Shown here in pieces: positions 1 to 9,446 of a stretch of DNA of 64,000 nucleotides. Position 1 is the first letter of the stretch. Each line of letters begins with the position of its first letter. The stretch covers positions 115,350 to 179,349 of the forward strand of contig NZ_JARXWN010000010.1 of NCBI RefSeq assembly GCF_029892965.1, in the 5' to 3' direction. Both the position numbers and the translations under genes were made by a program. This stretch comes from Dysgonomonas sp. PF1-14. GTDB taxonomy: Bacteria; Bacteroidota; Bacteroidia; Bacteroidales; Dysgonomonadaceae. Below the pieces are notes generated by a model that saw only the letters and a program-made list of their open reading frames with translations, did no database searches and had not been told where the DNA came from.

Positions 1-401
1 CAGTAGATGTGCTAGGTGCATTTGCTATCGGAGGAATCTCGGCTTTGGTGTGCTTCTGGATGGTAGCCTATGTAAAATCAAAACTGAAATATGATGATTC
101 ACTAGACGCATTCGGTGTACACGGTGTAGGCGGTATAGTCGGTTCTATACTGACCGGAGTGTTTGCAACACAGTCTATCACCGGAGCAGAGGGCGTACAG
201 GGCGCTCTGTACGGTGACTGGAATCAGCTATGGATACAAATAGTAGCTACTGCGGCATCTGTGGCATACAGCGCAATACTGACATTCATCCTGTTCTTTA
301 TTGTCAACAAGACAATCGGTTTAAGAGTGTCTAAAGAAGATGAATCTGTTGGTCTTGACATCTCTCAGCATGGGGAAATCGCTTACAGCGAAGACGAATA
401 A
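1..401 (+). CDS. amt: Ammonium transporter, C-terminal part (5' truncated by window edge)
   Basis: The reading frame is open from base 3 and continues beyond the window, so only about the last 132 residues are present. The segment FGVHGVGGIVGSILTG matches the conserved His-containing pore helix of Amt/MEP channels, which conduct ammonia or ammonium across the inner membrane. Two further hydrophobic helices and a short charged cytoplasmic tail (KEDESVGLDISQHG) follow; the DISQHGE tail is typical of Amt proteins regulated by PII (GlnK). A likely terminator follows the stop codon, so this looks like the last gene of its unit. The family call is confident; the full length cannot be judged. Confidence 0.9.
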   Translation, partial: VDVLGAFAIGGISALVCFWMVAYVKSKLKYDDSLDAFGVHGVGGIVGSILTGVFATQSITGAEGVQGALYGDWNQLWIQIVATAASVAYSAILTFILFFIVNKTIGLRVSKEDESVGLDISQHGEIAYSEDE

Positions 402-432
402 AGATTCAACTATACTATTGAAAACACACAAC

Positions 433-464
433 GAGAAAGTGGGGGCATATCGTCCTCACTTTTC
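433..464 (+). terminator. Likely intrinsic terminator after amt
   Basis: An inverted repeat of about nine bases (AAAGTGGGG paired with CCTCACTTT, one mismatch) surrounds a short loop and is followed by a TTTTC stretch. It lies 30 bases after the amt stop codon and just before the convergent methyltransferase gene, so it could serve both strands. Confidence 0.55.
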
Positions 465-484
465 ATTATGTAGACACTGGACGA

Positions 485-1189
485 TCATTTGTATAGAAGA
501 AAAATACACAACTGCTTACCCATATCGGGCAGCCGCTTAGCCCATTGCTTTACAGTCTGTGTCTTTATATACTCATTGTCGCAGGTAATATTCATGGCAA
601 TGCAAAGCTTCGTAGCGGGATTACAATGCTTGAGTATATCCTCTACCAGTTTCTGATTGCGGTATGGTGTCTCTATGAATATCTGAGTCTGGTGATCGTG
701 GTATATAGAGTGCTCCAACTGTTTCAATTTCTTCACTCTGTCGCCACTATCTACCGGGAGATAACCCTGAAAGGCAAAGCTCTGCCCGTTGAAACCTGAT
801 GCCATAAGCGACAGCAATATGGAAGAAGGTCCGACCAATGGCACTACCTTATAGTCACGATGCTGGGCAATGGCTACGATATCACTTCCCGGATCGGCAA
901 TAGCAGGACAACCGGCTTCGGATATAATACCGACACTAAAGCCCTTTTCTATAGGAGTCAGATAGCTCTCCAGTTGCGTATGATCGGTATGCTTATTCAG
1001 CTCGAAGAATGTAAGCTCATCTATATTGATCGTACGGTCAACCTTCTTAAGGAAGCGTCGTGCCGAACGGATATTCTCTACTATATAGTATTTGATCTGG
1101 AGAATAATCTCCTTATTGTATGCGGGTAATACTTGTTCTACAGATGTTTCACCCAATGTCACCGGAATAAGATATAGAGATGGTTGCAT
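485..1189 (-). CDS. SAM-dependent methyltransferase, tetrapyrrole methylase family (RsmI-like)
   Basis: This 234-residue protein has the tetrapyrrole-methylase signature GIISEAGCPAIADPGSD (about residues 87-103) and the VGPSSILLSLMASG motif (about 119-132), which form the SAM-binding cleft in RsmI-type 16S rRNA 2'-O-ribose methyltransferases. Canonical RsmI is about 280 residues, so this belongs to the shorter variety and its substrate is not certain; rRNA is the most likely. It begins four bases after the GT-C glycosyltransferase gene, on the same strand, so the two are probably cotranscribed. Family confident, substrate inferred. Confidence 0.85.
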   Translation of the reverse strand: MQPSLYLIPVTLGETSVEQVLPAYNKEIILQIKYYIVENIRSARRFLKKVDRTINIDELTFFELNKHTDHTQLESYLTPIEKGFSVGIISEAGCPAIADPGSDIVAIAQHRDYKVVPLVGPSSILLSLMASGFNGQSFAFQGYLPVDSGDRVKKLKQLEHSIYHDHQTQIFIETPYRNQKLVEDILKHCNPATKLCIAMNITCDNEYIKTQTVKQWAKRLPDMGKQLCIFLLYK

Positions 1190-1193
1190 ATCG

Positions 1194-2705
1194 TCAGTCT
1201 TTTCGTTTAAATAAATAATAAGCCTTAGACTCCTGATCTTTGAGGCTGTCTACTACTTCATAATTTTGATACAGAAGCGGTAATCCGAAGAAGTAATCGA
1301 AGTTAAGCGATGCTTCGGACAGAATAATGAACTGTACCTTCTTCTCCCTGATATATTCTTCCTGCTCATTTCGCATTTCAGGAAAGACTGAATAGTCCAG
1401 ATTCGGAGATACAAAGTACTTAACCGATGGCACTATGCCTGTCTCCGTAAACACCGTATTTCCCAGATCGAGCCCCAGATTGAGTAACGAGGGACCTTTC
1501 TCTTTCTTTATTATGGTACTGAAACGGGAAACGCCTTTATCCGGCTGTTCTGTCCTCAGTTCATCAAAAGTATATCCGAACAGATTAATCTGTTTCATAC
1601 CTATATAGAAGGTTATCAGAGCAATAATTGGGTAAAGATACCACGAAGAGCCCAGTCTTATATATCTGCAAATGAAAAGACAACCTAGCGCGGCATACAC
1701 AAAGAACGGTATGGTATAATATGGTATATTCTTCACAGATATGTAAACAGCTGCATACAAAGAGAGGAAGGATAAAGCAATAGCGATTCCTCCCAACTTG
1801 TTCTTAACCTGCATAAAAGGAAAGACAAACGCTCCAATAATCATAACAATGAATATGGGAGAACCGAAACGGATAGATTGATAGAATGTAGAATACAATC
1901 GCTCTATAATCTGCCCGATAGTGCCCGGATTCGAATATGACTTATTTAATACGACATATACATGCCATGCTTCACCCAACGCTCCGTTCAATGCGAAATA
2001 CAATACTAAAGGCAGCGTAACGATCAAGATACCCAATAGTAAAGCACCCAGATCCTTTAACAATCCCCGATAATCTTTATTCAGTATAATATTGACAAAT
2101 ATAGCAGCCAAAGGAAACACCCAGAAGACAACCAGATTGCTCTTTATAAACAGTACGGCCGACAGCATTATTCCATGCACAAGCATATAAGCGGCATTGT
2201 GACCTTGAGTATTTCGATTGTCAAAATAAAGGAGGAATAAGTACAGACTGACACATTCCGCAGCAAGTACAAACTCTTCGGCAGAACCGCCTGTAGCTGT
2301 ATATGACAACATCAGCGAGGGTAATAATACTGCAACAAGGAAAGCATATATCTTGTCCAGATAGACACGCCCGATAAGGTATGTGAAGCTCACAATCAGC
2401 ACCCACGTTATCCCCTGTATGAAATACATCCCAAGAAAGGAAGTATTCGAGATAAGATAACCTATGCCGTATATAAAGAAGATGAGAGGCCCTTTATGAT
2501 CGAACGTGTCGGCATAAGGAACTTTTCCATTAAAGATACCTTTTCCGATATTAAAATACAGGTTCACATCAGCCCATTCATTAATCGGGTATAGTGGAGA
2601 CATTTTGGAGCAAAAGAACAGTAGCAGGAAAGTATAGACAAAAAGGAAGATAAAAATGAACTTATCCTCTAAAATCTTATTTTTAATCGTGCCATCAATC
2701 AGCAT
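1194..2705 (-). CDS. Membrane glycosyltransferase, GT-C fold (GT39/ArnT-like)
   Basis: A 503-residue integral membrane protein with roughly ten to eleven hydrophobic segments. Near the N-terminus an acidic loop (WADVNLY, about residues 44-50) and YADTFDHKGP (about 64-73) follow the first helix, the arrangement seen in PMT/ArnT-type GT-C enzymes that use polyprenyl-phosphate sugars, where an aspartate in the first periplasmic loop is catalytic. A soluble tail of about 100 residues follows the last helix. It probably adds a sugar to a cell-envelope glycan or lipid on the periplasmic side. The acceptor cannot be read from the sequence. It is upstream of and close to the methyltransferase gene. 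Confidence 0.7.
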   Translation of the reverse strand: MLIDGTIKNKILEDKFIFIFLFVYTFLLLFFCSKMSPLYPINEWADVNLYFNIGKGIFNGKVPYADTFDHKGPLIFFIYGIGYLISNTSFLGMYFIQGITWVLIVSFTYLIGRVYLDKIYAFLVAVLLPSLMLSYTATGGSAEEFVLAAECVSLYLFLLYFDNRNTQGHNAAYMLVHGIMLSAVLFIKSNLVVFWVFPLAAIFVNIILNKDYRGLLKDLGALLLGILIVTLPLVLYFALNGALGEAWHVYVVLNKSYSNPGTIGQIIERLYSTFYQSIRFGSPIFIVMIIGAFVFPFMQVKNKLGGIAIALSFLSLYAAVYISVKNIPYYTIPFFVYAALGCLFICRYIRLGSSWYLYPIIALITFYIGMKQINLFGYTFDELRTEQPDKGVSRFSTIIKKEKGPSLLNLGLDLGNTVFTETGIVPSVKYFVSPNLDYSVFPEMRNEQEEYIREKKVQFIILSEASLNFDYFFGLPLLYQNYEVVDSLKDQESKAYYLFKRKD

Positions 2706-2935
2706 ATATTCTATTTAATCCATTCTTTTATACTAGAGCCTGTAAAGATAATATTATGATTTGGCTCTGGCAATTACTATTTCAAAGATCACTTTTATTT
2801 TTATTCTGTCGATGGTGTCAACTGTAGACTGATCACTGTTAACTGAATATATCCTATAGATAAACTCATCCGTTCTTCTTCACATTTTTACTCAAATTGA
2901 TTTATGGATATAATACTGCACTTTATAATTTACCT

Positions 2936-2943
2936 TACCTTTG
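2936..2943 (+). promoter_or_regulatory. Bacteroidetes -7 promoter box for the RsmF-like gene
   Basis: TACCTTTG matches the Bacteroidetes primary sigma -7 consensus TAnnTTTG and ends 21 bases before the ATG of the downstream methyltransferase. I see no clear TTTG at the usual -33 distance, so only half of the promoter is supported. Confidence 0.45.
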
Positions 2944-2964
2944 TATCCTCTAAAACATTGACGC

Positions 2965-4356
2965 ATGACCGATTTACCTATTGACTTTATAGCACGTACA
3001 AAGCCTTTACTGAAAACCGACTGGGACAAATTTGTTGCAGCTTTAACAGCAAATCCTCCCACAAGCATCCGCCTGAATAAGGTGAAAAGCAACAACTATA
3101 AACCGGATACCGAAAACATCTTGTGGTGCGATGCCGGATACTATCTCAACAAGCGGCCACAGTTTACTTTCGATCCGCTATTTCATGCCGGATGCTACTA
3201 TGTGCAGGAAGCCTCATCTATGTTTATCGGACAAGCTCTCAGACAATACATATCCGATGATGTGAAAGTGCTGGATCTTTGCGCCGCTCCCGGTGGCAAA
3301 TCAACACTGATAGCAGACCTGATAAGCGAAAACAGCCTGCTTGTTTCTAACGAGGTGATCCGTTCCCGCGCTCATATCCTGTCAGAGAATATAACCAAAT
3401 GGGGCAAACCGAATACCATTGTCACCAACAACGATCCTGCGCAAATAGGCAAACTTAATAACTTCTTCGACATCATACTTGTCGATGCACCTTGCTCGGG
3501 AGAGGGTATGTTCCGCAAAGATGAAGGAGCTATAAGCGAATGGTCTGTCGACAATGTAAAGCTCTGCAAAGAACGTCAACAACGTATTCTGGCTGATATA
3601 TGGCCTGCACTGAAACCCGGCGGACTTCTTCTGTACAGTACCTGTACATACAATATGGAGGAGAACGAGCAGAATGTGCAATGGATAAGAGATGAACTGC
3701 AAGCCGAAGTGCTCCCCGTCGCGATAAAGGATGAATGGGACATTAGCCCCTCGTTTGCAGATGATATCCACGCATACCGCTTCTTCCCTCATAAGACAAA
3801 GGGAGAGGGATTCTTCTTCGCGTTGCTGAGGAAGACCGGTACAGAGCAGGAAGACAGTATCAGCTTTAAGAAGTCAAAGAACAATAAGGATCAGAAAACA
3901 AAGGTTAAGCTCGACACTCAGTATCGGGACTATATCAGAGATAAAGACAACTATACATTCTATCAAAAGGGTGAAGCATGGCACGCTTTTCCATCTGTAC
4001 TACATAACGATCTGCTCATGGTGCAATCTAGACTCAATACCATATCAGAGGGTGTTTGTCTGGGTGAGTTTAAAGGCAAGGACTTCATACCAAGCCAATC
4101 ACTGGCAATGAGCAATAGTCTCAATATCAAAGCATTCAACTCTACCGTAATAGACTGGCATACAGCCATATCTTACCTACGTAAGGAGGCTCTTACTCTG
4201 ACAGACCAGCCAAAAGGGTATATACTATTGACATACAATAATATACCTCTCGGTTTTGTGAAAAACATAGGGAACAGGGCAAATAATCTCTACCCTCAGG
4301 AGTGGCGGATTCGCTCGGCTAATGTGCCGGAAGAAATTGTTGAAGTATTACGCTGA
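2965..4356 (+). CDS. rRNA cytosine-C5 methyltransferase, RsmF/NOL1-NOP2-Sun family
   Basis: A 463-residue SAM-dependent RNA m5C methyltransferase. The SAM motif LDLCAAPGGKSTL is at about residues 103-115, the general PC motif VDAPCSGEG at about 173-181 (Cys177), and the catalytic TC motif STCTYNMEEN at about 225-234 (Cys227). The final ~150 residues correspond to the RsmF C-terminal PUA-like region, ending with the typical WRIRS segment. The length fits RsmF rather than the shorter RsmB core. The gene is convergent with the GT2 gene that starts the polysaccharide locus, with only seven bases between stop codons. Both catalytic cysteines are present. Confidence 0.88.
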   Translation: MTDLPIDFIARTKPLLKTDWDKFVAALTANPPTSIRLNKVKSNNYKPDTENILWCDAGYYLNKRPQFTFDPLFHAGCYYVQEASSMFIGQALRQYISDDVKVLDLCAAPGGKSTLIADLISENSLLVSNEVIRSRAHILSENITKWGKPNTIVTNNDPAQIGKLNNFFDIILVDAPCSGEGMFRKDEGAISEWSVDNVKLCKERQQRILADIWPALKPGGLLLYSTCTYNMEENEQNVQWIRDELQAEVLPVAIKDEWDISPSFADDIHAYRFFPHKTKGEGFFFALLRKTGTEQEDSISFKKSKNNKDQKTKVKLDTQYRDYIRDKDNYTFYQKGEAWHAFPSVLHNDLLMVQSRLNTISEGVCLGEFKGKDFIPSQSLAMSNSLNIKAFNSTVIDWHTAISYLRKEALTLTDQPKGYILLTYNNIPLGFVKNIGNRANNLYPQEWRIRSANVPEEIVEVLR

Positions 4357-4363
4357 CCGGCTA

Positions 4364-5182
4364 TTATCCTTTTACAAAACCCAAAGCTCGTCCTACTTTG
4401 CTAAAAGCACGAAATCCGTTATATATCCATTTTTTAGACTTCATAATATCTGTCACAAATCCGTTCTGATCAAGATAATACAGACGGATAAGTTTTTGCG
4501 TCAGTTGCTCGGAAAGCAGTTCACGACACACCTGTAACTTCTCTTTATATATAATCTCTCCTCCTACCTGCGTACTGAAACCTTCCATGTTGTAAATAAC
4601 GATGAATACATCTACATAGCGCACAGGCAGTTGATCGATAGCTATCCCCTGATAAAACAGTTTCCAGTCGGATATAACTTTTAGCTCCTCGCTATACAAA
4701 CCGTATTTTTCAAAGTTAGAACGATGAATGAAAAACGCCTGATGGCACAGGAATCCGGCGAAAAGGTCATAAATTGAGAAACGCCAGTCACGCCCTTTAT
4801 ACGAGGTATCGGGTGTCAGTTTCCCTTCCTGCTCCATATAGAAGCTACCACAGATAAAAGCTTCGTGCGGATCGCCTTCAAATATCTTCTCCAGCACATC
4901 ATTTGCATAAAGTGCATCGCCCGAATTAAGGAAGTAAAGGTATTCCCCCTTAGCCTGACGGATGCCCTTATTCATAGCGTTGTATATCCCGCTATCCTTT
5001 TCGCTCACCCAGTATGCGATCTTATCCTTATTTTCCTCTATCAACTCCACACTGCCGTCTGTGGACTTACCATCGATTATTATAAATTCATAATCGGTAA
5101 AAGTCTGTGACAGCACGCTGTCCATTGTCTTTTTCAGACCAGCCTTGTCATTGAGGTTTATGGTTATTATAGATAGTTTCAT
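4364..5182 (-). CDS. Family 2 glycosyltransferase
   Basis: A 272-residue GT-A fold enzyme. It has the N-terminal Rossmann strand SIITINLNDKAGL, the nucleotide-binding DGKSTDGS segment, and LNSGD in place of the DXD motif. The residues YWVSEKDSGIYNAMNKGI are typical of the colanic-acid WcaA/WcaE-like GT2 subgroup. It transfers a sugar from a nucleotide-sugar donor in the cytoplasm during assembly of the polysaccharide made by this locus. It is the last gene of the long minus-strand cluster. Donor and linkage cannot be predicted. Confidence 0.85.
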   Translation of the reverse strand: MKLSIITINLNDKAGLKKTMDSVLSQTFTDYEFIIIDGKSTDGSVELIEENKDKIAYWVSEKDSGIYNAMNKGIRQAKGEYLYFLNSGDALYANDVLEKIFEGDPHEAFICGSFYMEQEGKLTPDTSYKGRDWRFSIYDLFAGFLCHQAFFIHRSNFEKYGLYSEELKVISDWKLFYQGIAIDQLPVRYVDVFIVIYNMEGFSTQVGGEIIYKEKLQVCRELLSEQLTQKLIRLYYLDQNGFVTDIMKSKKWIYNGFRAFSKVGRALGFVKG

Positions 5183-5240
5183 CTTAGTTTATAGTTATTA
5201 GAGTTCTAGTTTACTAGTTGCTACTTAGTACACCCTTCTT

Positions 5241-6119
5241 CTATTTCCTTCTCGATTCTATTAAAAAGGGATTCACTGCTACTAATTTCTGATATAACAT
5301 CAGCATAGCAGCGGCCTTACGCAGGCTGTAACCCTTTGCATAATATATCTGCACTTTGTACATCCGCTTTATACGTTCTATTATTGCCTTGCGGAATCCC
5401 CGATGTGTATATTTATCGAATTCGTGCAGCAGATATACCATCCATGCGGTTTGGTTCAGTGGTTTCAGTGTCGACGACATCCCCCCCAGATGCTGCCTGT
5501 AAACAGCCATATATTCAGGCAGGAACTTTATCTTTCCCGATAATGAAACGATCAGTTGCAACGCAAAGTCACCATTCTTCACCGTATAATACCAATCGGG
5601 GGTTTTATGTGCCTCCTTGCGGAAAAAGATCGAAGCTGTAAGCAAACCCCAGTCTTTCTTGATAAGGTCTTCGGTTGTCAGCACATCGCGTTCCATTTCT
5701 ATATTTTCATCCAATACACCACACATCAATGTATGCACTTTATGGGAACACATTGCAAAATCGGGATTGGCTTCCATAAAGTCTACCTGCTTTTGTAATT
5801 TATATGGATCTGTCCAGTAATCGTCACCATCGCACAGGGCTATATATTTTCCCTGTCCGCTCTCAATATTGTTTATCCAGTTAAGCATCATGCCCTGATT
5901 GGGGTCATTTAGCCTAAGGCGGATAATATCGGGATATTTTTTCTGATATTCGATACAAATGGCACGTGTAGTGTCGGTACTGAGGTCTTCCCCGATCACT
6001 AGTTCGAAAGGGAAAGTAGTCTTCTGCGAAACAACACCTTCTATTGCTTCCGCTATAAATTTCTCATGATTGTATGTAATCATGGAAACCGAAACCATTA
6101 TATCTTTTTCTTCTGTCAT
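5241..6119 (-). CDS. Family 2 glycosyltransferase
   Basis: A 292-residue GT2 enzyme with VSVSMITYNHEKFI at the N-terminus, GEDLSTDTT as the nucleotide-binding acidic motif, and CDGDDYW as the DXD-type metal site. This pattern is common in capsule and O-antigen clusters. The C-terminal 60 residues are basic and probably contact the membrane. A repeat-rich 414-base gap separates it from the upstream aminotransferase-like gene, so it may have its own promoter. Confidence 0.85.
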   Translation of the reverse strand: MTEEKDIMVSVSMITYNHEKFIAEAIEGVVSQKTTFPFELVIGEDLSTDTTRAICIEYQKKYPDIIRLRLNDPNQGMMLNWINNIESGQGKYIALCDGDDYWTDPYKLQKQVDFMEANPDFAMCSHKVHTLMCGVLDENIEMERDVLTTEDLIKKDWGLLTASIFFRKEAHKTPDWYYTVKNGDFALQLIVSLSGKIKFLPEYMAVYRQHLGGMSSTLKPLNQTAWMVYLLHEFDKYTHRGFRKAIIERIKRMYKVQIYYAKGYSLRKAAAMLMLYQKLVAVNPFLIESRRK

Positions 6120-6141
6120 TCTGTATTACAGATTATTACCT

Positions 6142-6455
6142 TCACATTTTAACTAAAATGTAACAACCAACGGTCACAGAAGCGAAGTGTATGTAAAGGT
6201 AACGTTTTTACTTAATTTTCGTTCGTTGTTACTTTTTGCCTGATCTTATACGTAAAAATTATTTTAACTAAAAAGTAACGAAAGTAATAGATTTCCCTTG
6301 TTTTTATTCTTCATTACTTTTCTTTAGTTGCCACGATTTTTATATGAGGCTATCCGAAAATGACTTTAGTTAAAACAGGAGGCAACTATAATTTTAACTA
6401 AAATGTAACGAAAGTAACGATTTCTCCTGTTTTTATTTTCTATTACTTTTTCTTT
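6142..6455. repeat. Three tandemly placed copies of a short intergenic repeat (TTTTAACTAAAATGTAAC family)
   Basis: The 414-base gap between 6120 and 6533 contains three related units, beginning near 6147, 6257 and 6390. Each starts with TTTTAACTAAAA(T/A)GTAAC, usually continues with GAAAGTAA, and closes 40-80 bases later with (T/G)TTACTTTT or ATTACTTTT. The two ends are partly complementary, so each unit could form a stem. Similar units occur near 23074, 23219 and 56262. No coding sequence is visible in the gap. Confidence 0.7.
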
Positions 6456-6533
6456 TAATTATAAGCTAAAATGCTAAACGCCATCAACTATATATAGATA
6501 AAACCGAATAAATCTGACAAATCGGTTTATTCC

Positions 6534-7487
6534 TTATCCTCTTATCACCTCCACTATCCTTTTCATATCTTCCTCATCGTAACGATGATCGCAAGGCAGA
6601 GGCAACAAATAGTTTACAATTTTATACTCAGCTGAATCTTTTTTGACCAAATCTAAGGTCGCTTTCCAGTAAGTGGAAACATATATTTTGTTTTCGATCA
6701 GTTTCTTTCTCAGGTTCGCATCTTCCGAATAGAACATATAACTCAGCGGACAGGTATCTGCCGGAAAATCATCGAATTCGTATTTATTCTCTTTCCCCAG
6801 CACAGAATGCAGGTATTGGAAATTCCTGACCTGTCTTTCTTTCAGGTTATCATAGTCAATGCTTTTTAGCAAAGCTTCTCCAAGATTCGACATTTTTTTA
6901 ATAGGCTGATTAATCAGCCCGGCACAATAATCGAGATAATCCTGATAAGCAGCATTTGCCGTACCATATTCGATACGTTTCATCAAATGCGTCATGTGTG
7001 GGATTGCCATATCCTGCTCAAGTTCTTCATCAAGCAAGGTATCGGTATACAGGTAAGCTCCATCGGGCAACCCGAAGAATTTACGCGGTGAATAAATGGT
7101 GTCGATACCTTCGTACGGCTGGGAAAAGAACGCATGTGTATTATCGACAATCAGTTGTTTGCCAAATCGTTTTACGAGTTTTTCAACTGTATTGCACTTT
7201 ATACCGTAAATATCGGAGTAAAAGAAAGCCTCTCCGTCCTTTAATTCTTTATCGAATATAGGATCTATTCTGAAATCGACTGAATAGAATTCATATTCTA
7301 TCCCGAGCTTTTCCATAGGCTCCCATATCACTTCCGAATCGAGATAAGGAATATAAATCTTCTTATATTTCTTAGCTTTGAGAATATATTCTAAGCAATT
7401 TCGGGCAGTGTTCAGTTGTACAGCCCCTTTATGATAATGTTCCCCTTTACGGAGTTGAAGTTCAAAAAATCCGCCTATTTCTTTCAT
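6534..7487 (-). CDS. PLP-dependent aminotransferase-like protein (DegT-related fold)
   Basis: A 317-residue protein resembling a shortened, divergent DegT/DnrJ/EryC1/StrS enzyme. LIVDNTHAFF (about residues 112-121) corresponds to the Asp-x-x-His cofactor motif, and SPRKFFGLPDGAYL (about 133-146) places Lys136 as the probable PLP lysine. The usual N-terminal PLP phosphate-binding region is weakly conserved. It lies upstream of two GT2 genes and downstream of WbqC, a context in which such proteins modify or recognise amino sugars. Whether it transaminates or has another PLP chemistry is not clear. Confidence 0.65.
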   Translation of the reverse strand: MKEIGGFFELQLRKGEHYHKGAVQLNTARNCLEYILKAKKYKKIYIPYLDSEVIWEPMEKLGIEYEFYSVDFRIDPIFDKELKDGEAFFYSDIYGIKCNTVEKLVKRFGKQLIVDNTHAFFSQPYEGIDTIYSPRKFFGLPDGAYLYTDTLLDEELEQDMAIPHMTHLMKRIEYGTANAAYQDYLDYCAGLINQPIKKMSNLGEALLKSIDYDNLKERQVRNFQYLHSVLGKENKYEFDDFPADTCPLSYMFYSEDANLRKKLIENKIYVSTYWKATLDLVKKDSAEYKIVNYLLPLPCDHRYDEEDMKRIVEVIRG

Positions 7488-7561
7488 CTTTTAGTTTATT
7501 AGTTTTTAGTATCCTAGTTTACTAGTCTTTATAAAAACCAGCAAGCTAGTAAACTTTGAAC

Positions 7562-8269
7562 CTATTGTACTAACTTATAATTACCCAGCATTCCTCTGAT
7601 CTCATCCACCGAAATGAACATCATCACATCCAATATAGATAACCATGCCACAAATTCGTTGGCAAACTGCTTGTACTCTATCGGGTTGGTAGATACGAAA
7701 TGCAGATTTATATTCTCTTTCTTAAAGTCCTCTACAGTATAAAGCTCCTGTCCTCCAATCGCATTATAGTAGTCAGTGGCTCCCAGCTCTTTACAGATGG
7801 CAATAACCTTATCCTGCCCTTTCAGCGAATGATCTATATCGAGAGTCGAGGAAACTATTATCTCGGTCTTTATATCCAGATAATTACACACTTGCTTTAC
7901 TGAGTTATATACATAGTCGAACAGATTGGTGTCCTCACAGTTTACAATTTCTTCTATAAAAGGCATTACTTCACCGAAATAGGGAGCTTTACGGTATGAC
8001 TCGCGTATCTGGTTCAATAGCTTCTTTCTGTCGAATCCGGCAGAGACTACACGATCCCTTATATCCAAATAATCGGAGTCTTTCTCTACCGACACACTTA
8101 TAAGCAAATCTTTTCCGTTCTGTAAAATGCGGTTACGGTTTATCCAGCCTTTTTTAGTGTATTGTATATTGTCATATATCACATATTTATCAACTGCATT
8201 CAGCAACTGAAAATAGCCGATATATGGCAGAAAATAAGGCTGCATTATCCCCAGTTTCATTTCTCCCAA
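7562..8269 (-). CDS. WbqC family protein
   Basis: This 235-residue protein begins GIMQPYFLPYIGYFQLL and continues YDNIQYTKKGWINRN, the hallmark N-terminus of the WbqC family found in O-antigen and capsule loci. The biochemical role of the family is not settled; it is usually placed with amino-sugar acylation or glycine transfer because it is nearly always beside DegT-type aminotransferases, as here. Its start overlaps the end of the upstream aminotransferase gene by 13 bases, so the two are translated from one message. Confidence 0.85.
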   Translation of the reverse strand: MGEMKLGIMQPYFLPYIGYFQLLNAVDKYVIYDNIQYTKKGWINRNRILQNGKDLLISVSVEKDSDYLDIRDRVVSAGFDRKKLLNQIRESYRKAPYFGEVMPFIEEIVNCEDTNLFDYVYNSVKQVCNYLDIKTEIIVSSTLDIDHSLKGQDKVIAICKELGATDYYNAIGGQELYTVEDFKKENINLHFVSTNPIEYKQFANEFVAWLSILDVMMFISVDEIRGMLGNYKLVQ

Positions 8270-9378
8270 GGCTTATTCTTTATTAAATCACAAATATTCT
8301 TTACTTCTTCAAACTCCAGATTGGCATACATCGGCAGGCAGATAATCTCTTTGGCTATCTGAGTAGCCACCGGCAGATTGGTTGCCGTAGCCGAAGGCAA
8401 TCCCCTGTATGTTGGGAAATCGCTGATAAGCGGATAGAAATAGCGACGACCGAAAATATCGTATTCCTGCAATTTGAAATACAAGTCGTCACGCGTCATA
8501 CCATATTCGGCAGCATTGATACGTACCGGATAGTATGGATAGGTATGCTCTACACCCTCTCCTACTGCCATTATAGTAGCTCCTCTAACATCGTGCAACA
8601 GGCTGTCATATAGCTTTGCCAGTTCGAGGCGTTTTGAGATATAGCTATCCACATACTTCAACTGCAACGATCCGTATGCTGCCTGCAACTCGTTCATCTT
8701 CGCATTGATACCGGGTTCTATTACAGTGGTCTCGTTTCTGAATCCGAAATTTTTGAGCAGGTCGATACGTTGTTTGGTCTTTTCGTCCTGACAAACGATT
8801 GCACCGCCTTCTATGGTGTTGTACACCTTCGTTGCATGGAAGCTCAGAATGGACAAGTCACCCCAGTTCATCACCGAATGTCCGTCCTTTTTCACTGCAA
8901 AGGCATGGGCAGCATCATAAATCACACGCAATCCGTAGGTGTCGGCAATACGCTGGATTTCTTCCACATCGCACGGATTACCGTAAACGTGCACAGGCAT
9001 AATAGCTGTGGTTTGCGGCGTGATGGCAGCTTCTATCTTTTTAGGATCTATATTGTAATATTTGTCGTCTATATCTACAAATACAGGCCTGATATTGTTC
9101 CACCACAGAGAGTGAGTCGTAGCCACAAAACTGAATGGAGTAGTGATAACTTCACCGGTAATACGCAATGCCTGCAAAGCAGTTATCAACGCCAGTGTTC
9201 CGTTAGCAAATACGGATATATGTTTTACGCCAAGATAATCAGCCAGTTCCTTTTCAAACTGCTCGTGAAAAGGCCCGTTATTTGTCAGCCACTTGTTGTC
9301 CCATATCTGTTGCAGATAAGGTATAAACTCATCCAATGGCGGAAGAGCGGGCTGTGTAACCATTATTTTCTTGCTCAT
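8257..9378 (-). CDS. DegT/DnrJ/EryC1/StrS family sugar aminotransferase
   Basis: A 373-residue PLP-dependent aminotransferase of full family length. VTQPALPPLDEF and KWLTNNGP open the protein, YDAAHAF (about residues 154-160) carries the cofactor-binding Asp155, and SFHATKVYNTIEGGAI (about 179-194) carries the Schiff-base Lys184. These enzymes convert a nucleotide keto-sugar to an amino sugar with glutamate as donor. The sequence resembles the dTDP-3-amino or dTDP-4-amino-hexose subgroup, but the exact sugar is inferred. It overlaps WbqC by 13 bases, suggesting that both act on the same amino sugar. Confidence 0.85.
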   Translation of the reverse strand: MSKKIMVTQPALPPLDEFIPYLQQIWDNKWLTNNGPFHEQFEKELADYLGVKHISVFANGTLALITALQALRITGEVITTPFSFVATTHSLWWNNIRPVFVDIDDKYYNIDPKKIEAAITPQTTAIMPVHVYGNPCDVEEIQRIADTYGLRVIYDAAHAFAVKKDGHSVMNWGDLSILSFHATKVYNTIEGGAIVCQDEKTKQRIDLLKNFGFRNETTVIEPGINAKMNELQAAYGSLQLKYVDSYISKRLELAKLYDSLLHDVRGATIMAVGEGVEHTYPYYPVRINAAEYGMTRDDLYFKLQEYDIFGRRYFYPLISDFPTYRGLPSATATNLPVATQIAKEIICLPMYANLEFEEVKNICDLIKNKPWEK

Positions 9379-9446
9379 ATTTTTAAAGTTACAAGTTACA
9401 GGTTACGAGTTACAAATATTCATAACTCATAATTTATAACTTATCA

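Noticed and set aside
2733..2775. AGAGCC...GGCTCT inverted repeat as another MITE copy
   Set aside because: Only six bases pair and the TGTTTAAAT part of the family end is missing.
6142..6455. CRISPR array
   Set aside because: Units are unevenly spaced, the repeats vary in sequence and length, and no cas genes are near.
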